DNA from: Erythroxylum novogranatense
Taxonomy: Eukaryota > Streptophyta > Magnoliopsida > Malpighiales > Erythroxylaceae
Direction: 5' to 3'
DNA: 64,000 nt
Assembly (NCBI GenBank): GCA_029891385.1
Contig: CM057224.1
Location: 32,555,005 to 32,619,004 of the forward strand
Below, piece after piece: positions 49,879 through 62,299 of the stretch (its first letter is position 1; each line of letters starts with the position of its first letter). The notes under the pieces are model-generated. The model searched no databases, was not told the DNA's origin, and saw only the letters and a list, made by a program, of their open reading frames with translations. The position numbers and the translations under genes were made by a program.

Positions 49879-50736
49879 TGTAACAACCCAGATCACCTGC
49901 TCATAGATATTGTCCGCTTTGAGCCTTGGCCCAGCCAATTCTTCACGGTTTTGCTCTTTCCGAGAACTTCCCAGAAGGTCACCCATCTTGGTACTACTCT
50001 TGCCTTAACACATTTAACTTCGAAGTTCTGATGAGATTCGGTGTGTTAGGGCATGAAAAATGCATCTGTAAGAGAGAGGTATCTGTACTCTTATAAGACG
50101 TACTTCGTTCTCCTCTCCAACCGATGTGAGATCTCACACTCTTTACCCCCTTAGAGCCCAACCTAGCTAGCACAACGATTCGAGTATTGGCTCTGATACT
50201 ACTGTAATAGCCCAAGTCACCCGCTCACAAATATTTGTCCACTTTGGGCCTTAAACTTTTGGAACTAATAATTAAACCCCTTAACTTTATAAAATTATAT
50301 ATTGGTCCTCCAAGAATTGAAAAATTACGTTTATGTCCTTTGACTTTTAACAATTTGCAATTAAGCCCTTATGTACATCAACTTTTCCAATTAAGCTTTC
50401 TAAGTGTCCAATAAGTCTATAAATCTTGTCTAATCACCTCTAAGGCATTAGAAAAAATTTAACTTAACCACCATGGTCATATCCATCCAAGGGACTCGGT
50501 TTTACACACTTAGAAGCTTATATGTCGGAAATCTTTAAGATTTCGCATACCGAAGAACTCTAAGTTTATATATGGGCATATAACATTATAAATCATTACA
50601 TATATATCCAAAGGACTTAAATATATCTTTTAATAAATATATATTTTAACTCATATACAGCCAAGTATATATCAATATACAGTAGCATCTTCAAATAAAG
50701 ACTAACACAAAAGGGCTCAAAAAGTTCGGAGTTAGA
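49879..50736 (-). mobile_element. 3' LTR of the Tekay-like element
   Basis: 858 bp. Includes the phrase CCGAGAACTTCC...GGTCACCCATCTTGGTACT and AT-rich spacer, aligned to 62300-63117. The inner edge has decayed (GTTAGA for TTACA). Confidence 0.85.
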
Positions 50737-50765
50737 AGTCCTCCCCCCTCAAAAAAAGTTTCGTC
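50737..50765 (-). other. Polypurine tract of the Tekay-like element
   Basis: The minus strand carries TTTGAGGGGGGAGGACT next to the LTR, preceded by TTTCGAGGACGAAAC, the standard wording in plant Ty3/gypsy elements. Confidence 0.75.
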
Positions 50766-53700
50766 CTCGAAACCCTTAAGTTGAGGACACAATAAATGGG
50801 GGTATTGGCATCTCATAGTATCCTTAAGCTCCCATGTCATCTCCTTGACCTTGTTGCTCTTCCAAAGAACTTTAACCGTGGATACCTCCTTACTATGTAA
50901 TCTCTTTATCTGTCGATTCTAAAATCTAAACTAGTTTTACTTCAAAAATCGGGTCTTCTCTTAGCTCTACTGAAGGTGTCTCCAAAATATGAGATGGATT
51001 CGGTAAATAATTTTAAACATCGAGACATGGAACACATTATGGATCCTATCCAAATCCGATGGCAATTCCAAATAATACACCACAATCCTGACACCCTTTA
51101 GGATACGAAAAGGTTTGATATATCGAGGGTTCAGCTTCCCTCATCTCTAAAATCTTATAATACCTTTCCATGGTGATATCTGAAGAAAACTATGCCACCA
51201 ACTGCAAATTCTAATGGCCGTCGCCTTTTATCCATGTAACTCTTTTAACAATCCTGGGCGACTTTCATCTTCTCTTGAATGATTTTTTTGTCTTCTGAGT
51301 AGTGACTTCTATCAATTCGGCTCCTTCAATTATGGTTGTTCCAACCTCATCTCAACATAGAGGTGTCCTGTACTTCCTCCCATAAAATGCTTCATATGGT
51401 GGCATACCCATACTTGTCTAATAACTATTGTTATAAGTGAACTCTATCAAAAGCAAGTGCCGATCCCAACTCCCTTGGACTTCTATTCCATCAGACATGC
51501 TCTCATTATATCCTTTAGTGTCTGAATGGTCCTCTTTGACTGACAATCGGTCTGGGGGTAGAAGGCAGTACTAAACTTCAATTTAATCCCTAAAGATTCT
51601 TGAAAATTTGGCTAAAATCTTGAAATGAATCTCGGATCCCTATCTAATATTATAGAAACTGACACCTTATATAGTTTCACAATTTCATCAATATATAGCT
51701 TTGCCAATCTCTCCAGCGAGTAATTGTGTGGACAGGTAGAAAATGTGCAGACTTCGTCAATCTATCCACTATAACCCAAATAACATCGTGACCCTTCGAT
51801 GTACTAGGTAATCCAACTACAAAATCCATTATTACATGCTCCAACTTCTATTCCGGAATAGGTAAAGACTGTAACATACCTGTTGCTTTCTAATGCTCTG
51901 CCTTAATTTGTTAACAGTGAAGGCATTTAGCCATAAACTCTGCTATCTCTCTCTTCACCCTTGACCACCAATAACTCTCTCTAAGAGTTCGATACATCCT
52001 GGTACTACCAGGATGCATAGCATAAGCCGAATTGTGAGCTTCCTCCAAGATAGCTCGCCTGAGTCCCTGGTCAATCGACACACAGATTCTACCTTTAAAA
52101 ACTAATAACCTATCTTCTCTCAGTCTGAACCCCTCACTCTCTTTAGATGACAATTCTCTCGAATGACTCTTAACTCGGGACCATCGGGATGTGATCTGCT
52201 GATCTCATCAAATAAAGTCGATTGAACTTCAAACTGTGCTAGTAACGTCCCATCATCCTTAGCTACTAAGAGTTTAATGCCAAGGCTCCGCACACTCATC
52301 AAATGTGTCATGTAAGCATATTGCTTAACATTTACTACCGAACAAGACTTACGACTTAGTGCATCGGCTATCACATTTGCTTTTCCCGAGTGATAGTCGA
52401 CTATTAAGTTGTAATCCTGAATTGATTCCAACGATCCCTTTTGTTTGAGATTTAGCTCTTTTTCTGTCATTAGGTACTTTAGACTTTTGTGGTCAGTTTA
52501 TATACGACAAATATCCCCATAAAGATAGTGTCTCCAAATCTTGAGTGCAAATACAACCACTGTAAACTCCAAATCATGTATAGGATAATTTAGCTCATGC
52601 TTCTTCAGTTGTTTAGAAGCATATGCAATCACTCGCCTAGCCTGCATAAGTACAGAGTCAAGTCTCTAGTGACTGGCATCACTGTATGCCTTATACCCTA
52701 CTCCCTGGGTAGGTAGGGCGAGCACTAGTGCTGAAGTCAATCGCTTCTTTAGCTCCTGGAAACTTGCCTTGCATTTATCATCTCACTAAAATTTTATTCC
52801 CTTCCGAGTAAGCCTCGACAAAGGAGTTATAAACAAAGAAAAAATCCTCAACAAATCTCTGTTAATAACCAGCTAATTCCAGAAAGCTACGGACTTCTGT
52901 CACATTCTTGGGTTGTTCCTATTCAAGTATAGCTTCCACTTTTTTCGGATTTACAAAAATTCCTTCCCCTGATACCACATGCCTAAAGAATCCAATCTCC
53001 CTTATCCAAAATTCACATTTTGAAAACTTCACATACAATTGTCTTTCGTGAAGTATTTGTAGCACAATTTAGAGATGTCTAGCATGCTCCTCTTTATTCT
53101 TAAAATAAATCAAAAGATCATCAATGAAGATTATGATAAACTAGTCTAAATAAGGAGGGAACACTCTTTTAATGAAATCCATAAATACTACAGGTGCATT
53201 TTTCAATCTAAATGGCATTACCAAAAATTCATTATGTCCATACCTCATCTGGAAGGCAGTATTGTGCACATCATTCTCTTCAATCTTCAACTGATGGTAC
53301 CCAAACCTCATATCTATCTTTGAGAATATTGTAGTTCCTCTTAACTGATCAAACAAGTCATCAACCCTAGAGAGTGGATATTTATTCTTAATGGTAACCC
53401 TGTTTATCTGCTAATAATCAACACATAAGCTAAATGTCCCATCCTTCTTTTTGACAAACAATACTGGTGCTTCCTATAGTGAATGGCTTGGTCTGATGAA
53501 GCCTTTATCCAACAACTCTTATAATTGAATCTTCAACTATTTCAATTTTGTTGGTGTCATACGATACGGTGGTATAGATATTGGTGTCGTCTTAGGACCA
53601 AGTCAATAGTGAAATCAAACTCCCCATCAGGTGGTAATCTAGGTAATTCCTCCAAAAAGACTTACGAAAACTCGCACACAATAGGTACATCTCCAAGTTC

Positions 53701-54219
53701 GACTCTCTATGCCAAAGTGTCAATCACATGTATGAGGTATACCTGGCATCTCCAACGAATTAACCTCTTAGCCTTGACCATTGATATCAAATAACTTGTT
53801 AATACTCGTCGGTCACTAGTAAATTTAATCAAGACTCCATTATGAGGTTCAAACTCCACCTCTTTCTTAAAACAGTCAACCCTGGCATGATACCTCTCTA
53901 ACTAGTCAATCCCCAATATCACCTTAAAATCCCATAGATCGAGGGGAATAAGATCTACCTCTAACCAACATCATCGATCTTCATCTCATAGGCTATATAT
54001 ACTTCATTATAAGCCACTTGCTCTCTAAGAGGAGTGACTATAATGAGAGGGGGATTTAATGGCTTCAAGGGATGACTAATATCCTCTAGCTCAGGTCCCA
54101 AAGGTCCAACCTAATGATGACTTCCCCTTCCTTGTCCAACCATGCTATCATTATAAATTAAAGAAAAAGACATTGTTTAATAAAATAAATCGGGCTAATC
54201 CTAGCGTACTCGACATCCC
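50752..54219 (-). pseudogene. Tekay-like pol (protease tail, RT, RNase H, integrase, chromodomain region), decayed
   Basis: Minus strand: the protease tail (PLREQVAYNEVYIAYEM, VILGID then stop) near 53920-54050, RT ([42 protein letters not shown]) about 53100-53600, RNase H (TEKELNLKQKGSLESIQDYN, GKANVIADALSRKS) about 52330-52470, integrase zinc region (EEAHNSAYAMHPGSTRMY, MAKCLHC) 51911-52153, then decayed core and a C-terminal part with NPRYIKPFRIL and VLWKSNKVKEMTWEL. Many stops, mostly at Trp and Gln codons. Confidence 0.82.
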
Positions 54220-54224
54220 AAACA
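54220..54224. repeat. Target-site duplication of nested TGTTGG-family element, left copy (AAACA)
   Basis: Exact repeat of 62095-62099. Confidence 0.85.
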
Positions 54225-55175
54225 TGTTGAGACCCGATCCGAAAACCGGATCCCAACCAGAAAAGCGGACAGCGGAGACGAAAAACGAACAAGAACGAAA
54301 ACGAAAGAACAGAACATAAGCCAAAATCAAATCGGATACGAATGACGAAGTGGAAATAGAAAGCGAAGCACAGAAATACGGAAACAAAATCGGAAAGCAA
54401 AAGCGAACGAATTGAAGCAAATCGAATACGAATCGAAAGCAAAACAAACAAACGGATCAATTTGAACTGAATCATATCCGACATCCGAGAACAATTATCG
54501 AAGAAAACAAACGATCGCGTTAGGAACCTAGACTATTTTGAATTCCGGTAAATTTTTTTTCTTTTTCTTATGGTCATCTTTATTCGAACTAATGCAAATC
54601 AAGAATACAATTTCCTCTTTCTTGGAAAGTGTCCTCAATCCATTTCTCAATTCATAACAAAATTTTTATCAGTCATATAAGTCCCATATTCCATCATCAC
54701 ACATATTTTTATCTTATTTTTATTCATTTTCAACTTATTATCTAACGAAAATTCGGCAGCATAACGGCTGCCTTTGACCTAACCTAAAACCTGCAAGGGT
54801 TCAAAATACACTTCTAAAATTCCCAATCAAATATACAAACATCAAAATCTATCGGACCCTCCGTCCGGGATCTCAGCATACACAAACGCAAACCTAATTC
54901 TAAAACAATTTCATAATTGTAATTCAATCTACTAGTCTCATAATTCAATCTCATTCACAAACTCATACACAATTTCATATACAATTTCACAGTCTCATAC
55001 ATTAATTCATAATCCTCATACATTCTAAAATACACGCTCGAAATACATCATAATCACTTACTTAACGACAATTCAAGCCATAAACCATATTAATTTCCAA
55101 ATCTCAATCCACACAAAAATACAAACGATGCAAAATCGAACTTGATGCTCTTTCATCCGATCTCTCGCTCGAATC

Positions 55176-56153
55176 CTGGAGATGGGAATGAAAGGGGGGG
55201 GGGTGAGCTTGGAAGCTTGTGGATAATATATTTATAAATTGAACAATAAGCGAAAAACTCATTTTCAAGAAGTTTTTCATTTTTAAACATTTCACGGTGA
55301 AACCTTTCAAAGCTTATTTTTCAAATCTTTCACTTTTCAAACCATTCATAACGCATTTCCAAAATCTTTCATTTGCAAATCTTATCTTCTCATTTCTCAA
55401 AATCCTCAATTCTTTCTTATTTCAAGGTCAAATTGAAAAACATGAATGCATCACACCAAATCACAAAACACATAAAATCATAAATCAAACACCTAAAACA
55501 CATCAAACGGTTTGGGTCGGTCCTAACAGAACGTACTGCACATTCCTGCATAACAGTTTTGTGCAGCTGTGAATGGAGGGGAGTCCGAAATCGAAACTCC
55601 TAAGCCACTTGCGGGCAGCCGGGAGAAGGCCATAAACAAATAGAGACAGTGCACTGACTCACGAAAGGGACCTAACCAAACCCATTTATCACATAATTTT
55701 CACATACAAATGAAATTTCCCGAAGGCACATTTTGAAACTTTATTTTCAAATTTTTTATATCATAACATCGAATAGTGTCAATATTTGACACATTCTCAT
55801 AACACATGAAAATCATATATCGATTCTAATGCAATTCAAATCATCAATTTAATCACACATCGCAATCAATCAAAATTCATAACAATGAATGCAATAATTC
55901 CTTTGAGTCATAAATCCAAACTTAATCAAAATTTACGAAGCACGTTTCTCAAATTATTCAAATAATTCAAAAACCCTGAATTTCATAAACCTTGCATTTC
56001 CTAAAAAAATCATTTCCACAATAAGGATTTTAATTCTTCGAAATCATAATTTTTCAAACATTTATATAAACATTAATTTATCAAAAATTCGCTTCTTAAA
56101 TTTTCAATTTCATATGCTTAGCTTAAAATTCAACAAATAAATATATTACCCAC
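55176..56153 (-). other. Predicted LTR-internal intron
   Basis: 978 bp. The acceptor has a strong polypyrimidine tract (CACC(C)nTTTCATTCCCATCTCCAG). The donor choice is less certain (GTGGGT or GTAATA). Confidence 0.3.
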
Positions 56154-57690
56154 CTCGAATTGATGCCAGAAACTCGTTCCTAGCTCCAACTTGATCAATT
56201 CTTCTTTCCTTCTTCCAATTACACTTTCCCTAAACCAATTTCATTAAAATTCAACCTCATAAATAACATAATTCTTAAAATTGATGTCATAATTCATCAA
56301 TTTATACTAATTTCAAGATATCTAAATCACCAATTTCTAAAATCCCCAAATTCTAAATTTGACCTAAACCGATTCACTCAAATTCAATATCATAAATTAC
56401 AATTTCTTCAAAATTGATATCATAATTCACAAACCCATACTATTATCTATAATTCTACACCAATAATTCACAAAATCCCCAAAATCACAAAATTGGCATA
56501 ATCCCTAACTCACATAAATCCAAAATTAAATCCAATTAATCATGATATCTTCAAAATTGAGCTCATAATCCATGAACCCATATCATTTCCCATATTTCTA
56601 AACCAAGAACTCATCAAAAATCACGCATTAAATTTTTGACCTTACCTCATTTTTCCACTGAAATCTGACTTTTCTTAGCTTGGAAGGAAGCTCTTGTGCT
56701 CCTCCACCTTTTTCTCTCTTGAACCATCTCAAAAATCCCTAAGAAATAAGTAAAAAAATCGAAACTTAGCTTTCTCTCTCATCTTTCTCCTTGGACGAAG
56801 CTTCTACTCTCTTCTCCCTTCTTATTTTTTTCTGCTTTCCTCTTAAAGTCGACATCCACTCTTATAAAACGACAACTCCTTATGTGTTAAGAGGCCATGT
56901 CATTAAATGATAGATAAAATACCAAAATGCACCTAACATATACTTTAAGTCATACTTACTTGCGGATATGATTCGCACTATCAATTTGAAGGAATTTATT
57001 AAAACTTACTTCTAGAGAAATGTTCCTCTAAGTCTTAATTTCATAATGCCACAAAATTCATCCAACTCGGAGCACTATATCAAAAGTTATGCTCAAAACA
57101 TTTCGGATATATTCGTATTCTAACACATTTTCCAGCACGTTATTTCCATCCAGAAATTTACATTCTTAATCCCAAAATTGACTTTCGATGTCTTCATAAC
57201 AATTGTAGCTCTCTCTTTCTAGTTTAATCCAAAACAAGAATCACATTATTTCAATTTCCAGAACAAAAGTTACGCTAAAAATACTCTCAGATATTCCTAA
57301 TCCAAAAACTGCACTCTAATCCAAACTTCCATTCATAATTTGAAGGTCTTAGGGGCAAAATTGACATTTCATTTCTTCATATGATTTGTATCCCAATGTC
57401 TTAATTTTATTTCGCCTCAAGAATCACTTCAATCGGATCACCACAGATCCCTAATTTCTCAAAATACCGAACCATGTTCAGAAAATAGTCCAACTCACTT
57501 TGATTAAATTAATCACCCTTAATTTAATCTCAAAAATTCACAAATTTTCCATAAAAATGAAATTCATTGTCGTAGGAATCCAACGCTTCAAGAATCAACT
57601 CAATCGGATGTCGGACGGAAAAGATATAAACAAAATAGTAGACAAAGGTCGGATTTGGGAAAGTAAAGTCAAGAAAACCAAAAGAACAAA

Positions 57691-57811
57691 ACGGCGTCGT
57701 GCGTGGGCAAAACGCCCGCGTTTGGGCGAGGCCAGGGCGAGACGCTTGCCCTCGCGAGGGCGCTCGTAGGGCGAATAGCTCGCCCTCGCGAGGGCGAGGG
57801 CGCCTGGACCA
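57691..57811. repeat. GC cassette, CCCTCGCGAGGGCG type
   Basis: Repeated GCCCTCGCGAGGGCG palindromes and GGGCGAGGCC words in about 120 bp. A reduced version lies at 61316-61404 in the partner LTR, so copy number changed after the LTRs were made identical at insertion. Confidence 0.7.
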
Positions 57812-58489
57812 AAACTTCTCTTTTTTTTTCGCAAAATTAAAAACTCAAAATTTTAAAATTCATAACTCTTGATCCCGAACTCCAAATATGACAATTTTGG
57901 TCTCTATAGAAAGCTTGAAGGAAGCTCTACAACTTCTATGTAGAACTCTAAAACTAATTCCATCTCTAAAGTGATCAAATTTCTAATCAAAGATTCTGTC
58001 CTCTAATATTCATGCTAAAACCATAACAGAAACTTGTAAAAATCATAACTTATTATTCCTTGATCGAAAAATTGCATACTTTATGTCAAAATAAAGATCA
58101 AATCAAATCCTTCAATTTTCATGCAGAACTTCAAAGCTAAATTATCCTCTAACTAGGTGAATTTTCCAGTCAAAACTTCAGCCATAATATAAGTCAACCT
58201 ATAACACACCTAAATTTGACTGATCATAACTTTCACTCCCAAGATCGAAAAATTACAAACTTTATGGCTACAGAAAGCTCTTAACATAATCTACAAGTTT
58301 CATGTTGAACATTTTCTCAAATTTTGACTAAATCAAAAGTCAACTCTCAAAGGCCAAAAAGTCAAACTTTTCACAATTTTTCATCTTCTCACACTTTCTC
58401 TCTTTATTTCTTGATTTTCAACTTAATTTCAATCAACTCATCCCACTTTTGAATATTTCATATTTTCACTCAAAAATCGAGGTCAAACA

Positions 58490-59108
58490 TTTCTCCCCCT
58501 CTTAAAAGAATTTCGTCCTCGAAATTCTTACTTGATTAAACTCTAAGTAACTCATTCTTACGTATAATTTTTTTCTAAACAAAGATAATCAAGCACTTTC
58601 TTACTAATTTCTTTCCAAAACTCTTAATCAATCACTTTTTTCTTCATCACACATAATTCTCAACTTATTTGCACTTATTCATTTCTTATGTATAATACTA
58701 TTATCATATCCAAAATCACTATCTCCTCACATCAAATAGTTCACAAGTCATATGCCACATTGCTGAAGGAGCCCAATAAGGACCAATAATCATTCCGAAT
58801 TAACCAATGGATCTTCAATATTAATATTAATCCCAGCTTTCAAACCTTTCTCATTTAATCTCACACATAAACATTCAACATCTATTCATCCAATACATCA
58901 TGAACTTTCAAATCTCAATTTTATGAACTCTTTCCTTAAATTTCTCAAAATTCTTATCATCTTCATCAAATAATCACTTTTATTCTTCACATAATTCATG
59001 ACAAATCATTCATATCAATTTCACATTCCTAAAGTCATTCATACTTATTGTCATCGAAATCAAACGATCACTTAGCACATTCCCACAAATTCAATTTTAT
59101 CCTTACAC
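58490..59108 (-). other. Residual internal domain with polypurine tract
   Basis: Minus strand TTTTAAGAGGGGGAGAAA (58490-58507) abuts the 3' LTR, preceded by AAGAATTTCGAGGACGAAA. The rest is AT-rich and non-coding. Confidence 0.7.
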
Positions 59109-62094
59109 AAATCAAATCGGATACGAATGACGAAGCAGAAACAGAAAGCGAAGCACAGAAATACGGAAACAAAATCGAAAAGCAAAAGCGAACGAATTGA
59201 AGCAACTCGAATACGAATCGAAAGCACAGCAAACAAACTGATCAATTTGAACTGAATCATATCCGACATCCGAGAACAATTATCGAAGAAAACAAACGAT
59301 CGTGTTGGGAACCTAGACTATTTTGAATTCCGGTATAATTTTTTTTTCTTTTTCTTGTGGTCATCTTTATTCAAACTAATGCAAATCAAGAATACAATTT
59401 CCTCTTTCTTGGAAAGTGTCCTCAATCCATTTCTCAATTCATAACAAAAAATTTTATCAATCATATAAGTCCCATAATCCATCATCACACATATTTTAAT
59501 CTTATTTTTATTCATTTTCAACTTATTATCTAACAAAAATTCGGCAGCATAACGGTTGTCTTTGACCTAACCCAAAACCTGCAAAGGTTCAAAATACACT
59601 TCTAAAATTTCCAATCAAATATACAAACATCAAAATCCACCGGACCCTCCGTCCGGGATCTCAGCATACACAAACGCAAACCTAATTCTAAAACACTTTC
59701 ATAATTGTAATTCAATCTACTAGTCTCATACTTCAATCTCATTCCCAAACTCATACACAATTTCATATACAATTTCACACTCTCATACATCAATTCACAA
59801 TCCTCATACATTCTGAAATACACGCTCGAAATACATCATAATCACTTACTTAATGGCAATTCAATCCATAAACCATATTAATTTCCAAATCTCAATCCAC
59901 ACAAAAATATAAACGATGCAAAATCGAACTTGACGCTCTTTCATCCGATCTCCTGCTCGAATCCTGGAGATTGGGATGAAAGGGGGGGGAGGGTGAGCTC
60001 GGAAGCTCGTGGATAATAAATTTATAAATTGAACAATAAGCGAAAAACTCATTTTCAAGAAGTTTGTCATTTTTAAACATTTCACGGTGAAACCTTTCAA
60101 AGCTTATTTTTCAAATCTTTCACTTTTCAAACCATTCATAACGCATTTCCAAAATCTTTCATTTGTAAATCTTATCTTCTCATTTCTCAAAATCCTCAAT
60201 TCTTTCTTATTTCAAGGTCAAATTGAAAAACATGAATGCATCACACCAAATCACAAAACACATAAAATCATAAATCAAACACCTAAAATACATCAAACGG
60301 TTTGGGTTAGTCCTAACAGAACGTACTGCACATTCCCGCATAGCGGTTCTGTGCAGCCATGAACGGAGGGGAGTCCGAAATCGAAACTCCTAAGCCACTT
60401 ACGAACAGCCGGGAGAAGGCTATAAACAAATAGAGACAGTGCACTGACTCACGAAAAGGACCTAACCAAACCCATTTATCACATAATTTTCAGATACAAA
60501 TCAAATTGCCTGAAGGCACATTTTGAAACTTTATTTTCAAACTTTTTATATCATAACATCGAATAGTGTCAATATTTGACACATTCTCATAACACATGAA
60601 AATCATATATCGATTCTAATGCAATTCAAATCATCAATTTAATCACACATCGCAATCAATCAAAATTCATAACAATGAATGCAATAATTCCTTTGAGTCA
60701 TAAATCCAAACTTATTCAAAATTTACGAAGCACGTTTCTCAAATTATTCAAATAATTCAAAAACCCTTAATTCCAAAAATTTACATTCTTAATCCTAAAA
60801 TTGACATTCGACGTCTTCATAACAATTGTAGCTCTATCTTTCTAGTTTAATCCAAAATAAAAATCACATTATTTTGATTTTCAGACCAAAAGTTATGCTC
60901 AAAATACTCTCAGATATTCCTAATCCAAAAACTGCACTCTAATCCGAACTTCCATTCATAATTTGAAGGTCTTAGGGGCAAAATTGACATTTCATTTCTT
61001 CATATGATTTGTATCCCCATGTCTTAATTTTATTTTGCCTCAAGAATCACTTCAATCGGATCACCACAGATCCCGAATTTCTCAAAATATCGAACCATGT
61101 TCAGAAAATAGTCCAACTCACTTTGATTAAATTAATCACCCTTAATTTAATCTAAAAAATTCACAAATTTTTCATAAAAAGGAAATTCATTGTCTTAGGA
61201 ATCCAACGCTTCAAGAATCAACTCAATCGGATGTCGGACGGAAAAGATATAAACAAAATAGTAGACAAAGGTTAGATTTGGGAAAGTAAAGTCAAGAAAA
61301 CCAAAAGAACAAAACGGCGTCGTGCGTGGGCAAAGCGCCCGCGTTTGGGTGAGGCCAGGGCGAGACGCTCGCAGGGCGAATCGCTCGCCCTCGAGAGAGG
61401 GCGTCTGGACCAAAACGTTTCTCTTTTTTTTTTTGCAAAATTAAAAACTCAAATTTTCAAAATTCATAAGTCTTGATCCCGAACTCCAAATATGACAATT
61501 TTGGTCTCTATAGAAAGCTTGAAGGAAGCTCTACAACTTCCATGTAGAACTCTAAAACTAATTCCATCTCTAAAGTGATCAAATTTCTAATCAAAGATTC
61601 TGTCCTCTAATAATTATGCTAAAACCATAACAGAAACTTGTAAAAATCATAACTTATTATTCCTTGATCGAAAAATTGCACACTTTATGTCAAAATAAAG
61701 ATCAAATCAAATCCTTCAATTTTTATGCAGAACTTCAAAGTTAAATTATCCTCTAACTAGGTAAATTTTCTAGTCAAAACTTCAGCCATAATATAAGTCA
61801 ACCTATAACACACCTAAACTTTGACTGATCATAACTTTCACTCCTGATATCGAAAAATTACAAACTTTTTGGATACAGAAAGCTCTTAACATAATCTACA
61901 AGTTTCATGTTGAACATTTTCTCAAATTTTGACTAAATCAAAAGTTAACTCTCAAAGGCCAAAAAGTCAAACTTTTCACAATTTTTCATCTTCTCACACT
62001 TTCTCTCTTTATTTCTTGATTTTCAACTTAATTTCAATCAACTCATCCCACTTTTGAATATTTCATATTTTCACTCAAAAATCGGGGTCCAACA
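59109..62094 (-). mobile_element. 5' LTR of the TGTTGG-family element, internally deleted
   Basis: Very similar to 54324-58489 but lacks about 1.17 kb (equivalent to about 55980-57150) at a junction near 60767, which removed the TATA-like box, leader and donor. It retains hairpin GAGCTCGGAAGCTC (59995-60008), the acceptor and a cassette (61316-61404). Confidence 0.82.
61316..61404. repeat. GC cassette, shortened partner of 57691-57811
   Basis: CGTCGTGCGTGGGCAAAGCG, GGCCAGGGCGAGACGCTCGC and CTCGCCCTCGAGAGAGGGCG. About 30 bp shorter than the partner cassette through loss of one CCCTCGCGAGGG unit. Confidence 0.65.
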
Positions 62095-62099
62095 AAACA
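62095..62099. repeat. Target-site duplication of nested element, right copy (AAACA)
   Basis: Partner of 54220-54224. Confidence 0.85.
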
Positions 62100-62280
62100 T
62101 ACCAAGGAATGTCGACAAGTACTCTGATCGAATTTAAAACCAGTCGACTGTTAAGGACGTCAACTTAACGATCTGAGACTCAACTTCTTGACCAAAGGCT
62201 TTCGACACCCAGACTCAACTCTTAAGCCTCATGAACTTTTTGCAAATAGGGATAATACTTTTGAAAATGTACTAACCATA

Positions 62281-62292
62281 GCTCTGATAGTA
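62281..62292 (-). other. Primer-binding site of the Tekay-like element
   Basis: The minus strand reads TACTATCAGAGC, near the initiator-Met site TGGTATCAGAGC, seven bases inside the LTR edge at 62300. Confidence 0.7.
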
Positions 62293-62299
62293 ATTTTAT

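Larger units (their letters stand above)
54225..58489 (-). mobile_element. 3' LTR of the TGTTGG-family element (4.3 kb)
   Basis: The most complete LTR of this family. From the start on the minus strand: CATGTAGAA-type modules (57850-58480), GC cassette (57691-57811), TATA-like TTTTATAAGAG (about 56855), CT-rich leader, donor-like GAG|GTGGGTAATA (56153), hairpin near 55205-55218, C-tract and acceptor CCATCTCCAG|G (55176), then a TTTCG/TTCG-rich low-complexity end (54225-54500). Phe-rich frames at 54151-54484 come from that composition. Confidence 0.82.
54225..62094 (-). mobile_element. TGTTGG-family element: two LTRs and a 0.6-kb internal remnant
   Basis: Bounded by TGTTGAGACCC and GGGGTCCAACA and flanked by AAACA on both sides. 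It holds the 3' LTR (54225-58489), a polypurine tract and about 0.6 kb of non-coding internal DNA (58490-59108), then the 5' LTR (59109-62094). All gag and pol, the primer site and the first about 100 bp of the inner edge of the 5' LTR have been lost in one deletion. Family membership (Tekay/Del-like long LTR) is inferred from LTR layout because no protein remains. Confidence 0.85.

Noticed and set aside
54151..54484. Phe-rich frames that look like membrane proteins
   Set aside because: They read the low-complexity LTR end on the minus strand; the sequence recurs at 59109-59300 as LTR.
62281..62292. Possible tRNA gene suggested by initiator-Met tRNA complementarity (also 19188, 22984)
   Set aside because: Only the 9-12 nt primer complement is present, with no cloverleaf.
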